Part shown: piece by piece, positions 15,979 through 23,756 of the stretch
Layout of the letters: every line of letters starts with the position of its first letter
Position numbering within the stretch: position 1 is the stretch's first letter
NCBI GenBank assembly: GCA_019359075.1
Contig: JAHHIB010000098.1
Span: 1-32,082, forward strand
From: Kalymmatonema hyalinum WJT4-NPBG1
GTDB taxonomy: Bacteria > Cyanobacteriota > Cyanobacteriia > Cyanobacteriales > Nostocaceae
Length of the DNA stretch: 32,082 bases
Direction: 5' to 3'
Notes under the pieces: generated by a model
Databases searched by the model: none
The model's input: the letters and a program-made list of their open reading frames with translations, nothing else
What the model was told of the DNA's origin: nothing
Program-made: the position numbers and the translations under genes

Positions 15979-18606
15979 CTAGGCTAACGGTAGGCTAATA
16001 TCCGCCGCAAATAAACTTTGTAACCGATGGATTTGAGCGCCAATGAGGTAGAGTAAATCGCCTTTACCTAATAAGCGAGCAGCGGCTGTTTGTTTACCTC
16101 CCAAGATAATTGCTGAGTCTGCTTCACTGGCAGTTCGGAGTGCAACGCGTCCTGGTAAGTTAGAGCGTATAATTGGGGTAACAATACCTGCTTCAGGACG
16201 TTGGGTAGCAATAATCAGATGAATTCCAGCTGCTCTTGCCATTGCACCCAGCCGTTTAATGCTTTGTTCTAACGCTGTACGAGTTTCCTTTTCTGCCATG
16301 AAGTCCGCGTATTCGTCGAAAATACAGACAATGCGGGGCAAAGGCTTTTGAGAACGTTGATTGTAAGTACTCAAATCAGCACACCCAGCTTGTTCAAACC
16401 GCTGATAACGCGACTCCATTTGTGTGACTAATTGATCCATCAGCTCAATAGCGCGATCGCTATCTTTAACGACTGGCGAATACAACCACCGCATCCGCTC
16501 AAATTCGGGAAAGGTAACTCGTTTGGGATCAACAAGGGCGATTTGCAACTGTTGCGGCGAATGACGAACCAGTAGACTCAGAAGGAGCGATCGCAAAAAC
16601 TCACTCTTTCCACTTCCAGTTGTACCCCCAACCAAAAAGTGACAGGTATTTGGATCGGACAAATCAGCTTCTAGCAGCTGTCCCTCTAAATTCACCCCAA
16701 TAGCAATTTTTACAGGTGCTGTTGCTGGTAAAGCTTGCGACTTTATGTAATCCTCAAATCTAGCAACTTGTCTATCTGGACGAGGTAAATCAACACTCAC
16801 ATATCCAGCCTGAGGAGAAATCAGAGGCGGGTTTGCTAAGCCCAACTGTACTTGCAAATCAGCTGATAACTTCAGCAGAGAGTTCACTTTAACACCAAGC
16901 TGGGGTTTGAGCTTCACTCGGATAAAAGCTGGACCAACAGCTGCGCCGTGGTAATCTACACCAATACCAAAAGATTGCAACGTGGCAACCAATTCTTCAC
17001 CTATGGCATCAGCATCAGTTGATCCCTGATTATGTTTTGTAGATGTCTCCCCCCTTTTTAAGGGGAGCCAGTGCGTTGCGGGGGTTCCCCCCGTTGAAGC
17101 AACTGGCGTGGGTTGGGGGGGATCAAGCCTTGCATCAACAAAATAAGTCTGACACTTTTGCTGCTGTGGACAAATTTCGCATAGATAAGGCTGGGTTGTA
17201 GGTGGTGGGGGATTGGGATTTGGCGATTCCCAACTCAGCCATTGCTGCATTTGTTGTAACTTATAGGGAATCAGCTGATGCACCGTATTTTCTAGCTGTT
17301 CCCAGGTATACTGATACTCTTTAAATTCTGGCAAAACACAGTAAACCGCCGAGTCAACTGCTACTTTTTTCTTCTGCCACAGCATATAACTATAAAGCGC
17401 AACCTGGGCTAATTGCGCTGATGCATCAGCAGGCTGATAGGTTTTAAACTCCACCACACATAGGCGCTTGAGTTCAAAGTTGTAGACTAAGCAATCAAAT
17501 TCCCCTCCTACCCGTTGTTGCGTTCCATCTGGGAGATTAAAGTAATACTCAAGGCTGCGTTCTTCTGTGATAAAAGTCTTACGAATAACTGTTTCTGCAT
17601 CGCAATAGCGGCGATTAACTATCAGCAATTCTGCAAAGCGTTTGATGAGTCGTTGTAATCCCTGCCATACTTGCAGCAGTGCTTGTGCTTGGTTAGCATC
17701 TTTTTTAACAACTTGTTGCAAGTAAGGATAGAACTTTACTTCATAAAAAAGCTGTTGCATACCAGAGGCAATTTCCTCTACCTGCAATTGGGCAGCAGAT
17801 GGTTGAAACAAATCTTGAAATCGTGGTTCATGAGTAGCTAAACTCACAAATTCATCAGCTAATTGATGGAATGCCTTGCCAATTCCAGTATGGGTATTTC
17901 GTGGTAAAAATAAGGTATTTCCTCCGAAATGCTGATTCAAATAAAAAAGGCGAGGACACTCAAAGGCTACTCTGACTTTAGTAGCATTTGAAGATGAATT
18001 TTCAGATTGTTTCGTTGATTTTTTTGAGCCATTAGATACCATATCAAAAATATTATTTATAATATTAGGGTTAGAAATTTCTAATAAGCGGCGATGCACA
18101 GCAGCCAAATAAACTGTATCCATTGCGGCATATTGTAGCTGCTTTTGGCTAAGGGGGCGTTTTCCCCAGTCACTTGCTTGTTCTTCTTTATTTACATTAG
18201 AAAACTGACAAAGTTCTGCTGCTAAGGTTTTAAGTTGTAAGTTGGATACTTGCAAAACTTCGCGGGTAATCTTTCTGGCTAGCTTCAGCGTACAGGTAAC
18301 ATTTTGTGCTAGCTGTCCACCCAGATATTTCAAATCAAAGCTGGCGTTGTGGAATACCTTTTCTATTTGGGGATTAACCATGATTTGGTTAATAAAATAT
18401 GCCGCTAAATCAGGTTTATTCAACACATCAAGAATGAAAACAGATTCACCCGCCGAATCTGTGGGGTTAGCCAACACCTGAATTAGCGATAATTTAGGAT
18501 AGTAAGTATTCCAATCAGCGATTTCTGTATCTAACCATAGTGTTTTAGCCGAGGATAATTTGGCGATTTGCCCTTGGATTTCAGTAGCTTCTGTTAGGTA
18601 GTGCAT
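15979..18606 (-). CDS. DEDDy exonuclease - RecB/Cas4-like nuclease - FtsK-type translocase fusion
   Basis: An 875-residue fusion of three DNA-processing modules. Residues ~1-175 are RNase D-like: WLDTE (Asp26, Glu28), FHNASFD (Asp91) and YAAMD (Tyr159, Asp163) make a complete DEDDy set. Residues ~210-490 are a RecB/Cas4-type PD-(D/E)XK nuclease with His247, GGEFD (Asp371) and VVEFK (Glu386, Lys388). Cys217 (ECPRLFYL) and Cys476/Cys479/Cys485 (CEICPQQQKC) match the one-plus-three cysteine pattern of AddB/Dna2/Cas4 4Fe-4S clusters. Residues ~535-870 are an FtsK/SpoIIIE motor with Walker A GTTGSGKS (Lys667), Walker B CIFDE (Asp764, Glu765) and IIATQRPEAGIVTPIIRSNL. There is no membrane segment and no gamma domain. 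The linker ~499-525 is encoded by a dispersed palindrome. It is last in a three-gene operon, 31 bp after the ATPase gene, with AGGA close to its ATG. A role in degrading or processing translocated DNA is inferred. Confidence 0.88.
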   Translation of the reverse strand: MHYLTEATEIQGQIAKLSSAKTLWLDTEIADWNTYYPKLSLIQVLANPTDSAGESVFILDVLNKPDLAAYFINQIMVNPQIEKVFHNASFDLKYLGGQLAQNVTCTLKLARKITREVLQVSNLQLKTLAAELCQFSNVNKEEQASDWGKRPLSQKQLQYAAMDTVYLAAVHRRLLEISNPNIINNIFDMVSNGSKKSTKQSENSSSNATKVRVAFECPRLFYLNQHFGGNTLFLPRNTHTGIGKAFHQLADEFVSLATHEPRFQDLFQPSAAQLQVEEIASGMQQLFYEVKFYPYLQQVVKKDANQAQALLQVWQGLQRLIKRFAELLIVNRRYCDAETVIRKTFITEERSLEYYFNLPDGTQQRVGGEFDCLVYNFELKRLCVVEFKTYQPADASAQLAQVALYSYMLWQKKKVAVDSAVYCVLPEFKEYQYTWEQLENTVHQLIPYKLQQMQQWLSWESPNPNPPPPTTQPYLCEICPQQQKCQTYFVDARLDPPQPTPVASTGGTPATHWLPLKRGETSTKHNQGSTDADAIGEELVATLQSFGIGVDYHGAAVGPAFIRVKLKPQLGVKVNSLLKLSADLQVQLGLANPPLISPQAGYVSVDLPRPDRQVARFEDYIKSQALPATAPVKIAIGVNLEGQLLEADLSDPNTCHFLVGGTTGSGKSEFLRSLLLSLLVRHSPQQLQIALVDPKRVTFPEFERMRWLYSPVVKDSDRAIELMDQLVTQMESRYQRFEQAGCADLSTYNQRSQKPLPRIVCIFDEYADFMAEKETRTALEQSIKRLGAMARAAGIHLIIATQRPEAGIVTPIIRSNLPGRVALRTASEADSAIILGGKQTAAARLLGKGDLLYLIGAQIHRLQSLFAADISLPLA
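17045..17120. repeat. Palindromic dispersed repeat in frame inside the fusion gene
   Basis: GCCAGT (17067-17072) pairs with ACTGGC (17102-17107) around a GCGGGGGTTCCCCCC core. This is a widespread repeat word of filamentous cyanobacteria, usually intergenic. Here it encodes the Pro/Thr/Gly-rich linker (PVASTGGTPATHWLPLKRG) between the RecB-like and FtsK domains. Confidence 0.7.
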
Positions 18607-18637
18607 TTCCTATAATGTCAGCATTTTTGTGAAAATT

Positions 18638-20779
18638 TTACTTTTTCTTAGTGACTAAACAAATTAATTGGTCTTGCAGCTTTGCTTTGGGATCAAAAAT
18701 TTCAACTTTTTGCTCTTGACACAGTTCTCGAATCAACTGTTGAATTTCCGATTCTTTCACAACAGTAAACTGGGCGTTAGTCTCTTTAATTAAAGTCGGT
18801 ACTCCCATGAAACCTTGGTTTGTCACTAAATTCAACAGAAAATTCTTAACTGGTTGTAAATCGTATTTACCATGACCATTGTCTCCATCATCACTTGTTT
18901 TAGAAACAATCTTTAAATCCTGCAATAAAGTACACTTATGCAAAAGATTGCACTCGCGGATTAAAGTTTGTAGTTCCTGCAAATTAATGGTTTTGCCTGC
19001 AAGCACCAATTCATTAGCAAGTACAGAATTGACCAAGCTGTGGTATGTTGCTAAGTAATGAACAGAAGTCAAATTTGGCTTGATATGATCATGATTAGTA
19101 TATGTAAAAATCTGTCTATAGATTTGATTTCCGGCAAGTTTTGGATTTCCTATACTTCCAGCCCGAATCAAGTACATGGTTTGACAGAGATTTTGCTGAA
19201 TTGCGTTCTTGCAAGCATTCATCACATTGAAAAAACTTGTCATGTTTGAATCTTCTGTCCAAACTATCCCTACTCGCTCACGCTTACCAGACTGCTGATA
19301 ACTCAAGGAATAACTGGCGTACTTCCCACTTATAAGTTTAGGCTTAATTTCCTGTACTTGTAATGCAGCTAAAGCTTCTTGCAACATTCCGATAAATTCG
19401 GTTGCTGCTAACAGAGTAATTTTAGTGATTTTTCCCTGAACTTTTTGATATTCCTGCCGCCATAGCAATTGAAATTCTGCTTTTATTTTTTCACTTTCAT
19501 CCGGCTGATTAATAATTATCGGAGTTTTAGGAATATCAGGTTTTTGAGTTACATGGGCAATAACTTTTTTACTATCACCTGTCCCTTCTGATGTGAGAAT
19601 GATTTGAGGTTTAGCTGTTTCAGTGGTTTTAGTGTTTACTATTGAAAATTTATACTTTTGATACTCCTGTCTTCCCAAAACTAGGGTATTTCTCGGCATA
19701 GTTTTGCCGCCAGGAAAACTCCCCTCTAAAACTTGCCTATTTAAAGGGAAAATCGGAGAAGTGGGCTGAGGATTTGCTTGTTGGTGTAATGGCTTTAACC
19801 TATAAGCCCATAGTGCTTCTGCCTGATCTAGTGTAATGAGTTTTAACTGAACTAATCGTTCAATTCTAGCTTTGTCAGCAGGCTGAATACGAGCAGTATT
19901 TCTTCTCCAGGTATCAGTAATGATACTTATGATAACCAAAAAATTTTTTAGATAGTTATTATGAATAGTTGTATTGACATTAAACAAAGCCTGAAAATCT
20001 TGAGAGCCATCTGGTAAGCGAGGAATGTTGTCTAAATTATCAAAACATAAAACAATAGGCTGAGTTTCAGTAGCAATCCTGCCAAAATTTGCCAAAATAT
20101 TTTTAGCAGCATCTTCTGAATCAATACAGTGTTTGACTTTTAAGTCTTGCATAGACTCTTCACTTAAGTCATCTCCTTTTAACCACTCACAGGCTAAGGG
20201 GTATAGTTCTGGATTTGCCAGGTCATGCAGCACACCAAAAAAAATGTCAGGATTATAAATACTAGCTTGTTTGTAAGTTTGCTTAAGATGCTTAATGAAT
20301 TTTTGGCGATCACTTTGTAATAATCGCCAGATACTATCATTAAAAAATCGCTGCTGAAGATTGCGTTTGGTAAACGCAGATAAACTTTTCAGCCACAACA
20401 TCAACTGAGATTCTTGCTCGCCCTCTGGCACTTGAATTAAACTATCAACTGTATAGCGCAGGACATGACGCCAAATGTAGTCGCTATCAGCCCAAGGACC
20501 GATGTAGGCAAAAAAAGCTTTGGGGTTGAAGGTGCGTTTGAGCCGACCTAATAAATAACTTTTACCAGAACCGGAGTCACCTAAAAGCAACACACTACGA
20601 CTACGATTGTCTGTGGCAACTAAGTCTAGTAGCCCTTCAAGTTCAGCTATTGCCTCTTGATGAATTGACTCAACCATTAAGATTGAGTCTTGCTGTTCTC
20701 CCCAAAAGTTACCGGGTTTCAAATTTGTCAGGTCAAAAGGGTTTACCTCGCGTTTAATGATGTCGTTTATAGATGGCAT
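18638..20779 (-). CDS. AAA-type P-loop ATPase with C-terminal winged-helix-like region
   Basis: A 713-residue ATPase, middle gene of the operon. Walker A is LLLGDSGSGKS (Lys73). Walker B is IVLCFDNLDN (Asp247). A sensor-like strand ends in IITDTWRR (~285-293), and a helical lid (ARIERLVQLKLITLDQAEAL) resembles ORC/Cdc6- or KAP-like AAA proteins. The N-terminus (FWGEQQDSILMVESIHQEAI) looks like the usual entry to the ATPase core. Residues ~345-430 are a low-complexity linker. Residues ~440-570 form an alpha/beta domain I cannot name. The last ~90 residues (VPTLIKETNAQFTVVKESEI onward) look like a winged helix. No membrane segments. The likely role is loading or regulating the translocase-nuclease encoded downstream. 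I do not recognise a named defence family. Confidence 0.8.
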   Translation of the reverse strand: MPSINDIIKREVNPFDLTNLKPGNFWGEQQDSILMVESIHQEAIAELEGLLDLVATDNRSRSVLLLGDSGSGKSYLLGRLKRTFNPKAFFAYIGPWADSDYIWRHVLRYTVDSLIQVPEGEQESQLMLWLKSLSAFTKRNLQQRFFNDSIWRLLQSDRQKFIKHLKQTYKQASIYNPDIFFGVLHDLANPELYPLACEWLKGDDLSEESMQDLKVKHCIDSEDAAKNILANFGRIATETQPIVLCFDNLDNIPRLPDGSQDFQALFNVNTTIHNNYLKNFLVIISIITDTWRRNTARIQPADKARIERLVQLKLITLDQAEALWAYRLKPLHQQANPQPTSPIFPLNRQVLEGSFPGGKTMPRNTLVLGRQEYQKYKFSIVNTKTTETAKPQIILTSEGTGDSKKVIAHVTQKPDIPKTPIIINQPDESEKIKAEFQLLWRQEYQKVQGKITKITLLAATEFIGMLQEALAALQVQEIKPKLISGKYASYSLSYQQSGKRERVGIVWTEDSNMTSFFNVMNACKNAIQQNLCQTMYLIRAGSIGNPKLAGNQIYRQIFTYTNHDHIKPNLTSVHYLATYHSLVNSVLANELVLAGKTINLQELQTLIRECNLLHKCTLLQDLKIVSKTSDDGDNGHGKYDLQPVKNFLLNLVTNQGFMGVPTLIKETNAQFTVVKESEIQQLIRELCQEQKVEIFDPKAKLQDQLICLVTKKK

Positions 20780-20838
20780 AGTTGTACTGAGGTGAGAATA
20801 GCGAACTGAATTTTAGTGTGAAAAAAACTGATATATTG

Positions 20839-21690
20839 CTAGTTCTCGCTGATAAAGAACAGCGGACCACCAATATTTTGAATAATTCCAGCATCAATCT
20901 GTTCTGGAGTATAGGCGCTAGCTTCTTGCAAGGTACTCAACTCAATTTGGTCGCTCGCTTGCAGACGATACAGTGCCTTATCTAATTCTTCCCGTGATAG
21001 CGGGGGTTGTAACTTTTGCCGCAGATGGAAGATTGGCAAATAATTGTCAGTACCTAGCTCCTGATCCAATCTCCGGATAGTTTGTAAAATTTCTTCGTCA
21101 GTGAGATTAATAATTGTTACAGCAGCCGACTCTTCCTTGGTAGGCGCTGAAGTAGCTACTTGCTCAGGCTTACCATGTAGAGATTTCCGCAAAAAGCGCA
21201 GGTAATTATTCAGCAGATCCAAGCTTATATTTGCGGCTCCCTTTGGACTGTAGTCATCCCGCAAATACTCAATTCCGCGTTCGGTAAGCCATACCTCAGC
21301 TTTAGTCTTCTTAATCTTGATATCAGCTTCAATTAATCCCTTTTCATGGAAGCTTTGCAAGATGGCGTCTCGCTCCTCTGACTTCACAGATTTGACATTG
21401 ATTTTGCTTGGCGTGATTTTTCCTGAAGCCTTGCTGATACTCTCCAGTACCTTCAATTCATTAGGCTTGAGCGGCAACTGATCTGTGTCAGTTTTTAGCA
21501 GAGCTTGACCAGGCGGTAAAATCTTAACTGCGGCAATCTCGCGGGAATAGTCTACCAGTTCGCGATCGCCTAAATTTTGACAAATTTTCTCTTTACCTTT
21601 AAAAGCTTTAAAACCACTAGCAGTAAGGCTTGACCGATAATCGGAACATCCTAGTAACTTTAATAAGAACTTTAACTCATTGGTATCCAT
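20839..21690 (-). CDS. Winged-helix protein, first gene of the nuclease-translocase operon
   Basis: A 283-residue protein with no enzyme motifs. Residues ~70-155 look like a winged helix (LKPNELKVLESISKASGKIT, then a KAEVWLTERGIEYL wing). Residues ~195-283 look like a second one (LPIFHLRQKLQPPLSREELD, then ALYRLQASDQIEL). The final segment AYTPEQIDAGI...GGPLFFI recurs, as far as I remember, at the ends of several cyanobacterial proteins of multi-gene ATPase loci. It could be a DNA-binding adaptor for the ATPase and translocase or a repressor of the operon. The gap to the ATPase gene is 59 bp. The ATG at 21690 is the first in the frame. Confidence 0.7.
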   Translation of the reverse strand: MDTNELKFLLKLLGCSDYRSSLTASGFKAFKGKEKICQNLGDRELVDYSREIAAVKILPPGQALLKTDTDQLPLKPNELKVLESISKASGKITPSKINVKSVKSEERDAILQSFHEKGLIEADIKIKKTKAEVWLTERGIEYLRDDYSPKGAANISLDLLNNYLRFLRKSLHGKPEQVATSAPTKEESAAVTIINLTDEEILQTIRRLDQELGTDNYLPIFHLRQKLQPPLSREELDKALYRLQASDQIELSTLQEASAYTPEQIDAGIIQNIGGPLFFISEN

Positions 21691-21879
21691 GCGGCTATTC
21701 TTGCTTAAATATAAATCAGCACCACTCTAGCTCGAACTGCAATAATTTACACTCCTTTTTATCGTACCTAGATTTAGTGTGATCAAGCAGCCTAAATGTT
21801 CCTAAACAAACATAAAGTTTAGATGTTAGATTTTGTACCTTAAGCCAACCTACCCACTTTCTCTGCGCCTTCTTGCCCA

Positions 21880-21913
21880 AAAATAAACCCCCTTCCATAA
21901 GGTAGAAAGGGGG
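21880..21913 (-). terminator. Terminator-like hairpin on the minus strand upstream of the operon
   Basis: CCCCCTT (21888-21894) pairs with AAGGGGG (21907-21913). On the minus strand the stem is followed by TTTATTTTT. It lies about 190 bp upstream of the winged-helix gene, so it could be a leader attenuator or could block read-through from an unseen minus-strand transcript. Confidence 0.5.
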
Positions 21914-22359
21914 AACGAACGGTGTGTTGTAGATAGATCTTTAGCTTAGCCAGACGATGATTATTAGATGCGGGTGAAGTTGACTTATGCAGTTGGGCGA
22001 TCGCCTTTGCCTTTTATTAAGTCTGGGTACCCGGATTTTTGTACATCAACAATAAATGCGTACCGAGGTGGATGGATAGCTGGGGTGGACAATGGTGATC
22101 GCGTTGGCGATCGCAATGACTTCACTTTTTCTTCAGCCCCGCTTTATTTCCCGAAGTGTTTTATATGACACTCTTAAAGTACCCTGTTTAATATCAAGCT
22201 ATGAAGCAAAAAGTATTGTAGCAATAGCGATTGGCTTTGCCACTGCCCTTGGGCGATCCCTTTTTGTAGAGCGTTGGCGAAAACTGACTTATGCAAATGC
22301 TTATGTCAATGGTTGTCAATTAGCAGGTCATCAGCGAAGTTATTAATTGCACTAAACAG

Positions 22360-22388
22360 AAAACCGCCTACTAAGTGGCGGTTTTGTA
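22360..22388 (+). terminator. Terminator-like hairpin just upstream of the ParA-like gene
   Basis: AAAACCGCC (22360-22368) pairs with GGCGGTTTT (22377-22385), with an 8-nt loop. It ends 21 bp before the ParA-like start codon and no plus-strand gene precedes it. It could be an attenuator in the leader, or mark where an older gene ended. Confidence 0.6.
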
Positions 22389-22406
22389 GTAAACTTACTT
22401 GATTTT

Positions 22407-23756
22407 ATGGATTCTTCCAAACTTAGGCAAGTACTGTTGGATCTTCCGAGTAATGCGCAAGAGCCAATAGTTGGTAACATATTCATTCCATATCTGCTAA
22501 AGCTGCTGGATTTTGATGCAACTGAAACCGTCCCCAAGTTTGCTACTGGCAATAGCTTTGACGCCGTTGATTACGCTGTTCGCAAGAATGCTGACAACGA
22601 CATCTTCGTCAACACCAAGTCTAACCCCTACCTACTGTTGGAAATAAAAGGTAGAGATATTAACCTAAGCGGAAATTCTGCACAGTATAGGTCAGCAGTT
22701 AAGCAGCTTCACGGTTATTTACGTGGTTCAAATTGCAAGTCTGCCCAATGGGGAATTATTACAAACTCCAGACACATTCAATTGTTTAGGAAGCATGGCA
22801 AGGTTATCCACGCAGCGTCGTCCTGCCTGGAGATTACACCTGACAACGTTGACGAGATTGTGGCGGCTATCAAAGCTAAAATCGACAACCCTCCCAGGGC
22901 GCTCACAGTCGCCATTTACAACAATAAAGGGGGCGTGGGAAAGACTACAACCACGGTAAATCTGGCAGCTACATTGGCAGCTTTTGGAAAACAAGTATTA
23001 ATTATTGACTTTGACCCAAACCAACAGGATTTAACCAACTCCCTTGATGTGAAACCAAAGGAAGATGCGCTGTATTCCTGGTTGGAAAATAAGCCGAGTC
23101 CATCATTTCCTCCAGGGGTGATGTTCAGGTTCAGTTTCCCGACAAAGTCCACTGGCACAATAGTATTTGATGTTATCCCAAGTGACAAAAAGCTGACGGT
23201 TCTAGGAGAAGACAAACTGCGGCAAGTTTTTAGTATACGTAAATTAAGGCAGGTGATTGACCCGCTAAAATCTGTATACGACTACATTTTAATTGACTCT
23301 CCACCCAACTGGAACTTCTTCAGTCAGAGCGCGGTGTATGCTTCGGATGTAGTTTTGATTCCTACCAAGCACAACAACATTTTTTCTCTACAGAATGCGG
23401 CAATTGTTATCAAACAATTCATTCCAGAAGTCCAAAGTTTTAGGAAGGATGGGGGACCAATAGCTCTTCCTATCTTCTTTAACGGAGAAGCTATTACCCC
23501 AGCAGCACGAGCTACGGCTGACCGAGCATTAGATGAAATCATCGAACAGGCGAAAAAGGATAAAACTAACCCCTTTGACTTAACGCCGTACTTTTACTCC
23601 CGTTACAGTCAAGCGAAACCGGATCACTACATTTTCAACTTGCCCAGCTATGCCCACATTGCGAACGCGGCTTTTGCTCGTACGCCATCTGTGTATAGAA
23701 ATAAAACAGCATATGATTACTATTTTGCATTAGCCAAGGAGTATTTTCTACAATGA
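22407..23756 (+). CDS. PD-(D/E)XK (HsdR-N-like) domain fused to a ParA ATPase
   Basis: A 449-residue fusion. Residues ~1-160 resemble the N-terminal nuclease domain of type I restriction HsdR subunits. Asp55 in AVDYAVRKN, Glu79/Lys81 in LLLEIKG and the WGIITNSRHIQLFR strand match the D...ExK core and the following family signature. Residues ~166-449 are ParA/MinD-like, with deviant Walker A NNKGGVGKTT (Lys174, Lys179), Walker A' IIDFDPNQQD and Walker B YILIDSPP (Asp297). ParA ATPases move DNA or cargo on the nucleoid. Fused to a nuclease-type domain, this one may recognise or cut DNA, or use an inactive domain for binding. The gene has no clear ribosome-binding site and overlaps its ParB-like partner by four bases. 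Confidence 0.85.
   Translation: MDSSKLRQVLLDLPSNAQEPIVGNIFIPYLLKLLDFDATETVPKFATGNSFDAVDYAVRKNADNDIFVNTKSNPYLLLEIKGRDINLSGNSAQYRSAVKQLHGYLRGSNCKSAQWGIITNSRHIQLFRKHGKVIHAASSCLEITPDNVDEIVAAIKAKIDNPPRALTVAIYNNKGGVGKTTTTVNLAATLAAFGKQVLIIDFDPNQQDLTNSLDVKPKEDALYSWLENKPSPSFPPGVMFRFSFPTKSTGTIVFDVIPSDKKLTVLGEDKLRQVFSIRKLRQVIDPLKSVYDYILIDSPPNWNFFSQSAVYASDVVLIPTKHNNIFSLQNAAIVIKQFIPEVQSFRKDGGPIALPIFFNGEAITPAARATADRALDEIIEQAKKDKTNPFDLTPYFYSRYSQAKPDHYIFNLPSYAHIANAAFARTPSVYRNKTAYDYYFALAKEYFLQ

Larger units (their letters stand above)
21691..22406. promoter_or_regulatory. Long divergent intergenic region between the two modules
   Basis: This gap of about 715 bp separates the minus-strand nuclease-translocase operon from the plus-strand ParA-like operon and must hold both promoters. 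It contains terminator-like hairpins at 21880-21913 and 22360-22385, several HIP1-type GCGATCGC sites (22000 and 22108) and a copy of the TTTGCCACTGCCCTTGGGCG repeat near 22236. Short open frames in it are not protein-like. Confidence 0.55.

Noticed and set aside
15979-18606. Chromosome-segregation FtsK (cell division translocase)
   Set aside because: It lacks the N-terminal membrane segments and the C-terminal gamma domain, and it carries two nuclease domains instead.
15979-18606. Cas4 of a CRISPR system
   Set aside because: The nuclease domain is Cas4/RecB-like, but it is embedded in a fusion and no CRISPR or other cas gene is nearby.
21716-21898. 60-residue minus-strand frame upstream of the winged-helix gene
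   Set aside because: Its start lies inside the terminator-like hairpin and its sequence has no protein-like pattern.
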